From contig NZ_QIRF01000007.1 in NCBI RefSeq assembly GCF_003332825.1, positions 22,649-86,648 of the forward strand: a stretch of DNA of 64,000 nt. The letters are read 5' to 3'. Of this stretch, positions 35,887-45,859 are shown piece by piece. The translations under genes were made by a program, and so were the position numbers. Within the stretch, counting starts at the first letter, position 1, and every line of letters begins with the position of its first letter. Under the pieces are notes generated by a model that did not search any database, was not told where the DNA came from, and worked only from the letters and a program-made list of their open reading frames with translations. This stretch comes from Dyella sp. C9 (GTDB taxonomy: Bacteria > Pseudomonadota > Gammaproteobacteria > Xanthomonadales > Rhodanobacteraceae).

Positions 35887-37491
35887 ATGCGCAAGCTCCC
35901 CCTCGCCTTTGCCCTCGCCACGCTGATGCTCGGTACGGTGGTCCATGCCGACGACAAGGGCGACCCGAACAAGAAGCCCGACGAGAAGTCCCCCGCCACG
36001 CTGCTCAAGCCGCAGTCGTCGGAAACCTCCGGCACGGTGAAGGTCGAAGGCAAGAGCATCGACTACAAGGCGGTGGCCGGTACCCTGGTGCTGCACGGCA
36101 ATGGCGACAAGGAGAACGAGCCGCAGGTCAGCATGTTCTACGTCGCCTACTTCAAGAAGGGCGCGGAACCCGGCAAGCGGCCGATCACCTTCATCTACAA
36201 CGGCGGCCCTGGCTCGGCCACGGTGTGGCTGCACATGGGCGCGTTCGGGCCAAGGCGCGTGGTGACCGCCGACGATTCGCACACGCCGGCGGCGCCCTAT
36301 GGCCTGGTCAACAACGACTACAGCCTGCTCGACGCCTCCGACCTGGTGTTCATCGATGCGCCGGGCGCGGGCTTCAGCCGCCTGATTGCCGACGACGCCG
36401 ACAAGGGCAAGCGCGACGAGCTGATGAAGGATCGCAAGAAGAAGATCTACAGCGTCGACGGCGACGGCCACGCGTTCGCCAAGTTCATCACGCAGTTCCT
36501 GTCCACTTACAACCGCTGGAACTCGCCCAAGTACCTGTTCGGCGAAAGCTACGGCACCACCCGTTCGGCGGTGGTGGCCAACATCCTGGAGAACGAGGAC
36601 AGCGTCGACCTCAATGGCGTGGTGCTGCTCTCGCAGATCCTCAATTTCGACACCGACATCGACGGTGCCGCCAACAATCCGGGCGTGGACCTGCCCTACG
36701 TGGTGGGCCTGCCTACCTTTGCCGCCACGGCCTACTACCACCACAGGCTGCCGCAGCAGCCGGCCGCGCTGGAGCCCTTCCTGCGCGAGGTGGAGCAGTA
36801 CGCCATGACCGATTACGCCTCGGCACTGATGGCCGGCTCGCACCTGGACGAAGGGCGCAAGCAGGCGGTGGCGCAGAAGCTGCACCAGTACACCGGCCTG
36901 CCGGTGGCCTATCTGCTCAAGGCCAACCTGCGCGTCGATGGCGGCATGTTCGAGCACGAGCTGCAGGCCGATGGCGACATCACCACCGGGCGCCTGGATT
37001 CGCGTTTCTCCGGCCCGTCGCTCGATCCGCTGAGCAAGTCGGCCGACTACGATCCGCAGTCCTCGGCGATCAGCTCCGCCTATGTGGCGGCCTTCAACGA
37101 CTACGTGCGCCGCCAGCTGAAGTTCGGCGACGGCCAGACCTATCGCCTGTTCGCCGACATCGACCATTGGGAGTTCTCGCACAAGGCACCGGGTGCCAGC
37201 GAATCGCTGCAGCAGTCCACCAACGTGATGCCGGACCTGGCCACGGCGATGAAGACCAACCCGAACCTGCGCGTCTCGCTCAACGGCGGCTACTACGACC
37301 TGGCCACGCCCTATTTCGCGGCCGACTACGAGATGCACCACATGCCGATTCCGGACAGCCTGCAGAAGAACATCTCGTACGCGTGGTACCCCTCGGGCCA
37401 CATGGTCTATGCGCACGAGGAATCGCTGAAGCAGCTGCACGACAACGTGGCGCGCTTCATCGAGGAAACCGACAACGTCGGCAAGCGCTGA
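35887..37491 (+). CDS. S10-family serine carboxypeptidase-like peptidase
   Basis: The 534 residues start with a signal peptide (MRKLPLAFALATLMLGTVVHA), so the enzyme is probably periplasmic. The alpha/beta-hydrolase S10 hallmarks are present: NGGPGSATVWLHMGAFGP oxyanion region, nucleophile Ser221 in FGESYGTTRS, Asp471 in NGGYYDLATPY and His505 in YPSGHMVY. A Lys/Asp-rich linker of about 25 residues follows the signal. Family members remove C-terminal residues at acid pH; bacterial ones are often annotated as S10 peptidases of unknown substrate. It is monocistronic in appearance, ending before a GC hairpin. Confidence 0.9.
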   Translation: MRKLPLAFALATLMLGTVVHADDKGDPNKKPDEKSPATLLKPQSSETSGTVKVEGKSIDYKAVAGTLVLHGNGDKENEPQVSMFYVAYFKKGAEPGKRPITFIYNGGPGSATVWLHMGAFGPRRVVTADDSHTPAAPYGLVNNDYSLLDASDLVFIDAPGAGFSRLIADDADKGKRDELMKDRKKKIYSVDGDGHAFAKFITQFLSTYNRWNSPKYLFGESYGTTRSAVVANILENEDSVDLNGVVLLSQILNFDTDIDGAANNPGVDLPYVVGLPTFAATAYYHHRLPQQPAALEPFLREVEQYAMTDYASALMAGSHLDEGRKQAVAQKLHQYTGLPVAYLLKANLRVDGGMFEHELQADGDITTGRLDSRFSGPSLDPLSKSADYDPQSSAISSAYVAAFNDYVRRQLKFGDGQTYRLFADIDHWEFSHKAPGASESLQQSTNVMPDLATAMKTNPNLRVSLNGGYYDLATPYFAADYEMHHMPIPDSLQKNISYAWYPSGHMVYAHEESLKQLHDNVARFIEETDNVGKR

Positions 37492-37498
37492 TCGTGGC

Positions 37499-37519
37499 GG
37501 CGCGGCGACGAGCCGCGCC
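37499..37519 (+). terminator. GC hairpin after the S10 peptidase gene
   Basis: Perfect 8-bp arms GGCGCGGC (37499-37506) and GCCGCGCC (37512-37519) with loop GACGA start 8 bp after the stop. Only TT follows, so this is a weak or Rho-assisted terminator candidate. Confidence 0.4.
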
Positions 37520-37579
37520 TTCACGCCTGCCTTCGACGCGCGGCGCTAACCTCCGCGTTTCCCACGCCGGAGTCGCCCC

Positions 37580-37951
37580 ATGAGTACCGAAGCCGTCGCC
37601 AAGCGCCTGGTGGCCATGTGCCGCCACGGCCAGTTCGAGGAAGCGCAGCACGAACTCTACGCCAGGCATGCCGTGAGCATCGAGCCGGAGGCCGCCGCCA
37701 ATGGTCCGCTGGGCAACGTGCAAGGCCTCGAGGCGATCCTGGAAAAAGGGCGCCGCTTCCAGGCCGGCGTGGCCCAGGTGCACGCCGTGGAGGTCAGCGA
37801 ACCGCTGGTCGCCGGCCACTGGTTCTGCCTCACCCTGAGCATGGACGTGACCATGAAGGAGCGTGGCCGCATGACCCTGAGCGAGGTATGCGTGTATCAC
37901 GTGCAGGACGACAAGATCGTCAGCGAGCAGTTCTTCTACGACATGGGCTGA
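37580..37951 (+). CDS. SnoaL-like (NTF2 superfamily) protein
   Basis: This 123-residue single-domain protein has the NTF2-like cone-fold pattern. An N-terminal helix (AVAKRLVAMCRHGQFEEAQHELY) comes first, then HAVSIEPEA, GLEAILEKGRRFQAG, and beta strands ending VCVYHVQDDKIVSEQFFYD. The closing strand motif DDKIVSEQFFYD is typical of SnoaL-like polyketide-cyclase-type proteins. Many are small ligand-binding proteins or isomerases; no specific activity can be assigned. It probably has its own promoter between the hairpin at 37519 and its start. Confidence 0.75.
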   Translation: MSTEAVAKRLVAMCRHGQFEEAQHELYARHAVSIEPEAAANGPLGNVQGLEAILEKGRRFQAGVAQVHAVEVSEPLVAGHWFCLTLSMDVTMKERGRMTLSEVCVYHVQDDKIVSEQFFYDMG

Positions 37952-37971
37952 GCCCCGTCGCCTGACTTCCC

Positions 37972-38052
37972 CTGTAGCAGCGCACCCTGTGCGCGACAAG
38001 CCAACGGAGCAGCGACGCTGAAGATCTTCGCGCACAGGGTGCGCTCCTACAG
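37972..38052. repeat. REP inverted pair (BIME-like), copies 3 and 4
   Basis: The left arm 37972-37996 and right arm 38028-38052 are 25-bp inverted copies with a single mismatch, separated by 31 bp. Both carry the core GCGCACAGGGTGCGCT or its complement. This is the paired arrangement known for REP elements. It lies between convergent genes (SnoaL-like and rpoD), a typical BIME position. Confidence 0.85.
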
Positions 38053-38070
38053 AACAAAGCGTCGCCCAAA

Positions 38071-38095
38071 CAAAAAGCCCCGCTTTCGCGGGGCT
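38071..38095 (-). terminator. Intrinsic terminator of rpoD
   Basis: On the minus strand AGCCCCGC-GAAA-GCGGGGCT is followed by TTTTTG, an 8-bp GC stem with a U run, 26 bp downstream of the rpoD stop. This is a textbook Rho-independent terminator. Confidence 0.88.
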
Positions 38096-38120
38096 TCCTG
38101 TACTTGCACCAGCGCAGTGC

Positions 38121-39974
<1,854 letters not shown>

Positions 39975-40003
39975 ACCTACCGCCGCGTATGCAGGAACCG
40001 ATC

Positions 40004-40032
40004 AGTATACCGATGTGATGCTTTTTTGACCA
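40004..40032 (-). promoter_or_regulatory. Sigma-70 promoter of rpoD
   Basis: On the minus strand TGGTCA (40027-40032) and TATACT (40004-40009) are spaced by 17 bp. That is 4/6 and 5/6 to consensus, and the -10 lies about 30 bp upstream of the rpoD ATG. Transcription would start near 39997. Confidence 0.6.
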
Positions 40033-40139
40033 GTTTTCAAGTAAGGATAATGGGATCGCCGACACGCAAAAAACGCGCCAAATAGGCATCTTCCGATGAT
40101 CCTGTGAGGGAAGTCCGTCAGTTGCCGCGGCCCGGCCGC

Positions 40140-40580
40140 TCATGGCGTCTCCAGCCAGAACGTGACCGGCCCGTCGTTGACCAGATGAACCTGCATATGG
40201 GCGCCGAAGCGGCCGATTTCCACCCGGGGGTGTGCGGCACGGGCCAGTTCCACCAGCCGGTCGAACCAGCGGCGGCCTTCCTCGGGCGTGGCGGCGCTGG
40301 TAAAGCTCGGGCGCATGCCCGAGCGGGTATCGGCGGCCAGGGTGAACTGGCTCACCAGCAGCAGTTCCCCCGCAGTGTCGGCCAGGGAGCGGTTCATGCG
40401 GCCCTGCTCGTCGGCGAACACGCGATAGCCCAGCAGTCGTTCGAGCATGCGCCGCGTGCGGGCTTCGTCGTCGCCCGGCTGCACGGCCACCAGCGCGAGC
40501 AGGCCTGCCCCGATGGCTCCCACGGTTTCGTTCTCGACGTCGACACGGGCAGACAGGACACGCTGGATCAGGGCGATCAT
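40140..40580 (-). CDS. dtd: D-aminoacyl-tRNA deacylase
   Basis: Dtd hydrolyses D-amino acids (and glycine from tRNA-Ala) wrongly attached to tRNA. The 146 residues match the family's usual ~145. [13 protein letters not shown] at the start, [12 protein letters not shown] (the SQFTL catalytic motif) and the Gly-cisPro motif in [12 protein letters not shown] are intact. The start ATG 40580 is unambiguous. It is divergent from the LpxL-type acyltransferase gene and lies 165 bp upstream of rpoD on the same strand, but rpoD has its own promoter. Confidence 0.94.
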   Translation of the reverse strand: MIALIQRVLSARVDVENETVGAIGAGLLALVAVQPGDDEARTRRMLERLLGYRVFADEQGRMNRSLADTAGELLLVSQFTLAADTRSGMRPSFTSAATPEEGRRWFDRLVELARAAHPRVEIGRFGAHMQVHLVNDGPVTFWLETP

Positions 40581-40720
40581 GGATGGAGTGACGGCTGGCG
40601 ACGGCTTCGAAGCTTAGGGCCTGGTTGATGCCGACGATAGCCTCCGGCACCACAGAACGTGGCTCGCGTCGTGCCGTTTACCTCCGCTGGCCGGTTCCGG
40701 ACGGTTACACTTCGGCGCTC

Positions 40721-41617
40721 ATGCGATTCGACATAGCCATCCTCTACTTCCTCCTGCGCCTGTTCGGAAAGCTGCCCCTGCGGGTGCTGCACGCCATCGG
40801 TTCGGGTATCGGCCGCTTCTCGCTGTGGCGCCACAGTCGCACCGCCCACAACACCTCGGTGAACCTGCGCATCGTTCGGCTCGGCCTCGACAAGGCCGCC
40901 CAGGCCGCGTTGCTGCGCGAGGTGATGGCGCAGAGCGGCCAGTCGGCCACCGAGATCGCCAAGATCTGGGGCAATGACGCCGAGCGCGCGCTCGACCTGG
41001 TGCGCGAGGTGCGCGGCGAAGCCCTGTTTGACGCGGCCCTGGCGGCCGGCAAGGGCGTGATCATCGCCGCGCCGCACCTGGGCTGCTGGGAAGTGCTCAA
41101 TTACTGGCTGTGCCGCAAGACGCCGATGGCGATCCTGTACCGGCCGCCCCGCATCGCCGCGGTGGAAGGCCTGCTGCGCAAGGTGCGCGGTGCGCTGGCG
41201 CCCGAGCAGGTGCGCGCCGAGGGCGCCGGCGTACGTACTTTGTACAAGCGGCTGGCCGGCGGCGGCACGGTAGGCATCCTGCCGGACCAGAAGCCGCGTG
41301 CGGGCGAAGGCGAGTTCGCCCCGTTCTTCGGCCGCGACGCACTGACCATGGTGCTGCTGCCGCGGCTGGCTGCGCGTACCGGGTCGACCGTGCTGTTTGC
41401 CTTTGCCGAACGGCTGGCGCATGGCCAGGGCTTCCGCGTGCACCTGCTGCCTGCGCCGGAAGGGCTGGCCGATGCCGACCTGGGCGTGGCCTGCCGCGCG
41501 CTCAACCGTGGGGTGGAGCAATGCGTGGAGCTCGCCTTCACCCAGTACCAGTGGCATTACAAGCGCTATTCGGCCGACGCCCGTCCCAGCCCCTACGACA
41601 ACGAGCGCGCGATCTAG
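40721..41617 (+). CDS. LpxL/HtrB-type lipid A acyltransferase
   Basis: This 298-residue inner-membrane acyltransferase has an N-terminal hydrophobic helix (MRFDIAILYFLLRLFGKLPL). The LPLAT core motif HLGCWEVLNYW holds the catalytic His and Glu (HxxxxE), and GGGTVGILPDQKPRAGEG is the second block. Family members add secondary acyl chains to Kdo2-lipid A or, in related forms, acylate ornithine or other surface lipids. The length is slightly short of E. coli LpxL (306). ATG 40721 is preferred to an upstream in-frame start. It begins the surface-glycan cluster. Confidence 0.88.
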   Translation: MRFDIAILYFLLRLFGKLPLRVLHAIGSGIGRFSLWRHSRTAHNTSVNLRIVRLGLDKAAQAALLREVMAQSGQSATEIAKIWGNDAERALDLVREVRGEALFDAALAAGKGVIIAAPHLGCWEVLNYWLCRKTPMAILYRPPRIAAVEGLLRKVRGALAPEQVRAEGAGVRTLYKRLAGGGTVGILPDQKPRAGEGEFAPFFGRDALTMVLLPRLAARTGSTVLFAFAERLAHGQGFRVHLLPAPEGLADADLGVACRALNRGVEQCVELAFTQYQWHYKRYSADARPSPYDNERAI

Positions 41618-41645
41618 CGCCGGTGTGCCGGCACCGCCGGGCGGA

Positions 41646-41960
41646 TCAGCCCAGGCGGCGCAGGAAGACGGTCATTTCCTTCTCGGCCTGCTTGTCGCCA
41701 CGCGCCTGCGCCGCCGCGATGCCCTGGCGCCAGGCGTCGGCGGCGCCGGGCCGGTCATCCAGCGCCAGGCAGGCCTTGCCCAGCAGTTTCCACGCGGCCG
41801 AATAGCCGCCATCGAAAACGACCGCCCGGCGCAGCTCCACGGCGGCGGCGGTGGCATCGCCGGCCGCCAGCAGGGCATTGCCCAGCGAAAAGCGCAGCAG
41901 CGCGCCATCGCGGGGGCCCCCGCATTGCGCACGCAGGTTGGCGATCAGTGCGGCGTTCAT
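41646..41960 (-). CDS. TPR-like small protein
   Basis: The 104 residues are mostly two to three tetratricopeptide-type helical pairs: LLRFSLGNALLAAGDATAAAVELRRAVVFDGGYSAAW and KLLGKACLALDDRPGAADAWRQGI. These match the TPR consensus (small residues at 8 and 20, Tyr/Trp/Leu positions). A charged helix ends it. TPRs mediate protein-protein contacts. The ATG at 41960 overlaps the stop of the GT39 gene upstream (ATGA), so it is coupled to glycosyltransferase expression and may work with it; that is inference. Confidence 0.8.
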   Translation of the reverse strand: MNAALIANLRAQCGGPRDGALLRFSLGNALLAAGDATAAAVELRRAVVFDGGYSAAWKLLGKACLALDDRPGAADAWRQGIAAAQARGDKQAEKEMTVFLRRLG

Positions 41961-43720
41961 TGCAGGGCGCGGAAGCGCCACTCGTCGACCTGGTAGATGC
42001 GGGTCGGATGCGCCGGTTCCGGCGGTACCCGCCCCGCGCGCAGGTCGGCCAGCGCCTGGGCCGGCCAGATCACCACCCAGCCCGAGCGGAACGGTTGCAC
42101 CAGCAGCGCATAGCGCAGCGCATTGCTGGTCATTTTCTCCGGATGCTCCACCACCAGGCCGTCCGGATGCTGCTGCGCGAACTGCTGCAGCGATTCGCCT
42201 TCATACAACCGCTCGATGGCGTGGGTCATGCGGCCGGCGAAGTGGAACTGGCCCTCGTAGTTGCCGAGCAGGCCGATCGCGCGATGGTCCGCGTCGGCAG
42301 CACCGAGCAGCTCGGCCGAGGGGCGCAGGTCGAAGTTCTGCCACATGGTGAGGGTGAACAGCGTGTTGAGCGCCAGCGTGCCGATCAGGCCGGCAAACGC
42401 CAGGCGCCGCATCTCGCCACGGCCGCGCAGCAACAGCAGGATGCCCAGCAGCACGAACACCACGCTGAAGAAGCGGCTGTAGCGCTGCGTGCTGTCGAAC
42501 CATTCGCCGTGCAGGTCGTTGTGCGCCACCAGCATCGGCAGCACAAACAGGAAGATGCCGAACAGGATGCCGCCCACGCCCAGCGGCCAGGTGCCCAGCC
42601 ACGGGTTGCTGGCCAGCTCGGGACGCTGGTCGCGCAATACCGCCACCGCGCCGGCGATCAGCAGCGCGGCGCCGGCGAACTCCGGCAGCGGGTAGTACAG
42701 CTGTTTGCCGCTGATGCAGGAGAACACCAGCATCACCGGGACCAGCCAGCACAGGGCAAAGCGCAGGCCACTGTCCAGCGGACGCCGCAGCGTGGCCAGC
42801 GCCGCCCAGGCGCGCGGCCAGCCGCTGAATGGGAACAGCAGCGCCGGGATCATCGGCACGTACCACCAGAACGGGCGGGCGTGGTCGAACGCATTCACCA
42901 CGCGGCCGGCGGTCTGGGTGAAGAACAGGCGCTGGCGATAAGCCTCGCCGCCGGCAAAGCCGGCCGGCAGCGCCCAGGCCAGCAGCATGGCGCCACCGAG
43001 CAGCACCGCGAGCACGCCGCGGCCGTACCAGCGGGCGCGGTTGTCGCGAGCCCAATCGTTCCACAGCGGACCCAGCAACCAGGGGAACGCGACGTGCAGC
43101 AGCATCACCGGGCCCTTGGTCAGCAGGCCGGCACCGATGCACAGCCCGAACAGCAGCCAGCGCGGCTCATTGCGCCCCGCCTTCGGGGTCAGGCACAGCA
43201 GCGCGGCCAGCACCCATACGGCGAGCAGTACCTCGTACATGATCTGCAGGCCGAACAGGAACGCATAGCCCAGGGCCAGCAGCATCCACGGCGCGCCCTT
43301 GGCCACCCATGGGCGCTGGGGAAACAGGCGCTGCGCCAGCAGCGACACCAGCACCAGCTGGGTGCCGCCGAAGATCACCTCGAGTATGCGCGGCCATACA
43401 TCGCTCACGCCGAACACGGCCCAGCCGGCATGGATCATCCAGAACAGCAGCGGCACCTTTTCGCTGTACGGAGCGCCATTGATATGCGGCACCAGCCAGT
43501 CGTGATGCGTCCACATTTCCCACGCCACGGCGAGCGTGCGGGTGGAGTACAGCGGCATCGGGCCATGCGAAAAGATCGCCAGCAGGGCGGCCAGGACCCA
43601 GAGCGGCAGCCAGGGCCAGAGGGAGCGCAGGTGTTCGGAGCGGCTGTAGCTGCTGGATGCCACGGGCAGTCTTCTTGATGATGAGTGAGACGATTCTATC
43701 CCGAGCGGGGCGCGGGCCAT
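41957..43720 (-). CDS. ArnT-like glycosyltransferase (GT39/GT83), first copy
   Basis: The 587-residue polytopic membrane protein has about 11-12 TM helices. The first periplasmic loop carries the dolichyl/undecaprenyl-phosphate glycosyltransferase motif (acidic/DWLVPHINGAPYSEKVPLLFWMI, like DWxxPxxxGxxyxdKPP). Such enzymes transfer a sugar from an undecaprenyl-phosphate carrier to lipid A or other surface acceptors at the periplasmic face. The substrate sugar cannot be told. A second, related protein lies at 51034-52764. ATG 43720 leaves about 35 polar residues before the first helix, a little long. Confidence 0.85.
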   Translation of the reverse strand: MARAPLGIESSHSSSRRLPVASSSYSRSEHLRSLWPWLPLWVLAALLAIFSHGPMPLYSTRTLAVAWEMWTHHDWLVPHINGAPYSEKVPLLFWMIHAGWAVFGVSDVWPRILEVIFGGTQLVLVSLLAQRLFPQRPWVAKGAPWMLLALGYAFLFGLQIMYEVLLAVWVLAALLCLTPKAGRNEPRWLLFGLCIGAGLLTKGPVMLLHVAFPWLLGPLWNDWARDNRARWYGRGVLAVLLGGAMLLAWALPAGFAGGEAYRQRLFFTQTAGRVVNAFDHARPFWWYVPMIPALLFPFSGWPRAWAALATLRRPLDSGLRFALCWLVPVMLVFSCISGKQLYYPLPEFAGAALLIAGAVAVLRDQRPELASNPWLGTWPLGVGGILFGIFLFVLPMLVAHNDLHGEWFDSTQRYSRFFSVVFVLLGILLLLRGRGEMRRLAFAGLIGTLALNTLFTLTMWQNFDLRPSAELLGAADADHRAIGLLGNYEGQFHFAGRMTHAIERLYEGESLQQFAQQHPDGLVVEHPEKMTSNALRYALLVQPFRSGWVVIWPAQALADLRAGRVPPEPAHPTRIYQVDEWRFRALQ

Positions 43721-43751
43721 GTGCTGGGGTCTTACGGGCGTTCATGGGGCC

Positions 43752-43780
43752 CGGATTCCCGGCGCCGCGCCGGAATGAAG
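43752..43780. repeat. Dispersed palindromic repeat
   Basis: The CCGGATTCCCGGC...GCCGGAATGAAG palindrome resembles the copy at 17912-17940. It lies between the divergent-spaced ends of the GT39 and CDP-glycerol-type genes. Confidence 0.45.
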
Positions 43781-43806
43781 ATCAACGCCCTGAGGCGTCG
43801 CTTCGC

Positions 43807-44850
43807 CTACACCGGTCCCCAGTAACCGATGCGCCGGCGGATCTTCAGTTTTCGCCACAGATTCCATGGCTTGCGGCGACGGTTGCGCCCACCGGCCGCG
43901 ATGAAGGCGTCGATGGCCTGGAGGATGCGCTCGCTCGAATGGCCATCGCGGTAAGGATGGATGGCGTCGCCGTAGTCGCGGATCGCCTGCATCAGTTCAG
44001 GCGGTCGCGCCAACGCGCGCTCGATCGCCGGCTCGAACTGGGACGCCTCGCTGATGTCGATCAGCTGCGGGCCCGGGCGGCGGTTCTTGAAGGTCACCAC
44101 CGGCTTGCCGGTCAGCAGGAATTCGTTGAGCGCGGACGAGGTGTCCGAGCACATCATGTCGACTTGGGGGAACAGCTCCAGGATGTTGTCGTTCTCGGCG
44201 AAGGTCAGGTACTCGTTCTGCAGCGCCTTGTACTTCGCCACCGTCTCCGGCTCCATCTTCGGATGGAAGGTGACGATCCAGCGCCAGCGGCCGTCGCGCG
44301 ACAGGCGCTTCACTTCCTCGTACAGGGTTTCGGCCGCGCTCCACGAGGGCGAAAAGGTGGAGTGGTAGAGGATCACGGGCGGCTGGCGCACCGGCGGCAG
44401 CGGGCCGCTGATTTCCTTCATGAAGGGGTCGAGCTTGGGAAAGCCGGTCTCCACCACCGAGAAGTGGCCGACCCGGTCGGCGATCTCCTTGAACTTGGCG
44501 GTGTCGCGCGGGCCGGTGGTGCAGTACAGGTCGAAGAAGCCGCGCACATAAATATGCCTGGGCTTACCGGCATCGAATCCGTGGAAAGTCTCCACCTTCA
44601 CGCCAGGAAAGAAATGCGGCACCGCGTTGCTGGAGGTGATCACCGCGCGCGGCTTCCAGGCGCGCACCTCGGCCACGGTCAGCAGGCGCTCGCCGTCCAC
44701 CAGGTCTTCCGCACCGGGGCCGTCGAAGAACCAGGCTGCCTCGTCGCCGCGTGCGCGGATCGCCTCCTGCACCGGGCGCAGGATCGCCAGCGCATAGCGT
44801 TCGGAACCGTACAGGAGGTAGTGCTTCTTGGGATCGGACTGCTTGCTCAT
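43807..44850 (-). CDS. CDP-glycerol glycerophosphotransferase-family protein
   Basis: The 347 residues resemble the TagB/TagF/SpsB glycerophosphotransferase fold (GT-B-like). AVITSSNAVPHFFPGVKVETFHGFDAGKPRHIYVRGFFDLYCTTGP holds the typical HG motif. VILYHSTFSPSWSAAETLYEEV, WIVTFHPKMEPET and DMMCSDTSSALNEFLLTGKPVVTF are the donor-side blocks. In Gram-positives such enzymes build teichoic acid. In Gram-negatives relatives decorate capsule or LPS with glycerol-phosphate or transfer other groups. It overlaps the WaaE-like gene by 4 bp (ATGA at 44847-44850), so they act together, probably on LPS core. Confidence 0.8.
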   Translation of the reverse strand: MSKQSDPKKHYLLYGSERYALAILRPVQEAIRARGDEAAWFFDGPGAEDLVDGERLLTVAEVRAWKPRAVITSSNAVPHFFPGVKVETFHGFDAGKPRHIYVRGFFDLYCTTGPRDTAKFKEIADRVGHFSVVETGFPKLDPFMKEISGPLPPVRQPPVILYHSTFSPSWSAAETLYEEVKRLSRDGRWRWIVTFHPKMEPETVAKYKALQNEYLTFAENDNILELFPQVDMMCSDTSSALNEFLLTGKPVVTFKNRRPGPQLIDISEASQFEPAIERALARPPELMQAIRDYGDAIHPYRDGHSSERILQAIDAFIAAGGRNRRRKPWNLWRKLKIRRRIGYWGPV

Positions 44851-45662
44851 CGATCGATTCCGTGGCGGATCAGTGCGTCATTGGCGGTTTCCACTGAAGC
44901 CGGGTTGCGACGCATCTCGTAGTAGCGCATGCGCTTGTAGGCCGCGTAGGAGGCAGCTGTCTGCGCGATCACGAAGCCGCGCCAGCCATCGAGAAAGGCC
45001 AGGCGCAGGAAGTAGTCCTTGATGAAGGCCAGCAGGAACACGAACGGCGTCTGCCACATGCGCACCGGCTTGCCCTTCTCCAGCCAGTCGCGGCATTTCA
45101 GTTCCGCGTAGCGCAGCACCTTGAGCTGCTTCTGCGGCAGGCTGGGGTTGTTCTCGTGGTTGAAACGGGCCTTGAACGTCACCGACGGGCCATCGAAGCG
45201 CAGCGACTCGTGCACTCGCACGTCGGCCCAGCGGGCGCGGTCGCGGTGGAACAGGCGCGCCATCTTCTCGCCCATCGCGGGGAGGTACCAGCGCATCGGC
45301 GCACCCATGTAGATGGTCGCGCGGCGCAGGAACACGGCGCAGACGTTGCCGGCCATCAGCCCCGGCATGCGCTGCTGCAGCTCGGCGGCAAGTTCTGGCG
45401 AGAGGTACTCGTCGGCGTCGAGCGCGAGGATCCAGTCGTTATTGCACTGGGTGGTGGCGAAATTGCGCTGCGGTCCGAACCCCAGCCACGACTGGTGCAC
45501 CACGCGAGCGCCATGCGCCTGTGCGACGGCGACGGTGTCGTCGGTGCTGCCGCTGTCGATCACCACCTTCTCGGCGGCGAATGGCACGCTGTCCAGGCAG
45601 CGCGCGATATTTTTCGCCTCGTTGTAGGTGATGACCACGAGGGTGAGGGGCAAGGTAGGCAT
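44847..45662 (-). CDS. GT2 glycosyltransferase, WaaE/KdtX-like
   Basis: The 271 residues belong to GT family 2: VVITYNEAKNIARCLDSV nucleotide-sugar fold start, then VVIDSGSTDDTVAVAQ and the DxD-like ILALDADEYLSPEL. QSWLGFGPQRNFAT and LRRATIYMGAPMRWYLP are characteristic of the WaaE (KdtX) beta-1,4-glucosyltransferase group that adds hexose to LPS core heptose. FHRDRARWADVRVHESL carries a likely catalytic Asp/Glu. The C-terminal hydrophobic stretch (FVFLLAFIKDYFLRLAF) probably binds the membrane. It is the first gene of a two-gene overlap with 43807-44850, divergent from the O-antigen ligase gene. Confidence 0.87.
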   Translation of the reverse strand: MPTLPLTLVVITYNEAKNIARCLDSVPFAAEKVVIDSGSTDDTVAVAQAHGARVVHQSWLGFGPQRNFATTQCNNDWILALDADEYLSPELAAELQQRMPGLMAGNVCAVFLRRATIYMGAPMRWYLPAMGEKMARLFHRDRARWADVRVHESLRFDGPSVTFKARFNHENNPSLPQKQLKVLRYAELKCRDWLEKGKPVRMWQTPFVFLLAFIKDYFLRLAFLDGWRGFVIAQTAASYAAYKRMRYYEMRRNPASVETANDALIRHGIDR

Positions 45663-45859
45663 GCCGCGAATTCTAGCCGCAATTGGCTGTCTGCCCCGGG
45701 CGGGCGGGCCGGCGCGGTGGTCGGCTCATTTTCAGCTGGCGCTGTGCACTATGGTGCTGACAAGTGCGGCTCCAGGCACGAGACTATGCCGGGCGCCGCG
45801 AGGGCGCCGGACGGGGTAGCGCCCCGGGGCCGCAATGATGATTGAAGCAAGCAGGCAGT

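Noticed and set aside
45663..45859. JUMPstart/ops element before the LPS genes
   Set aside because: No GGCGGTAG core was found in the spacer before the O-antigen ligase gene.
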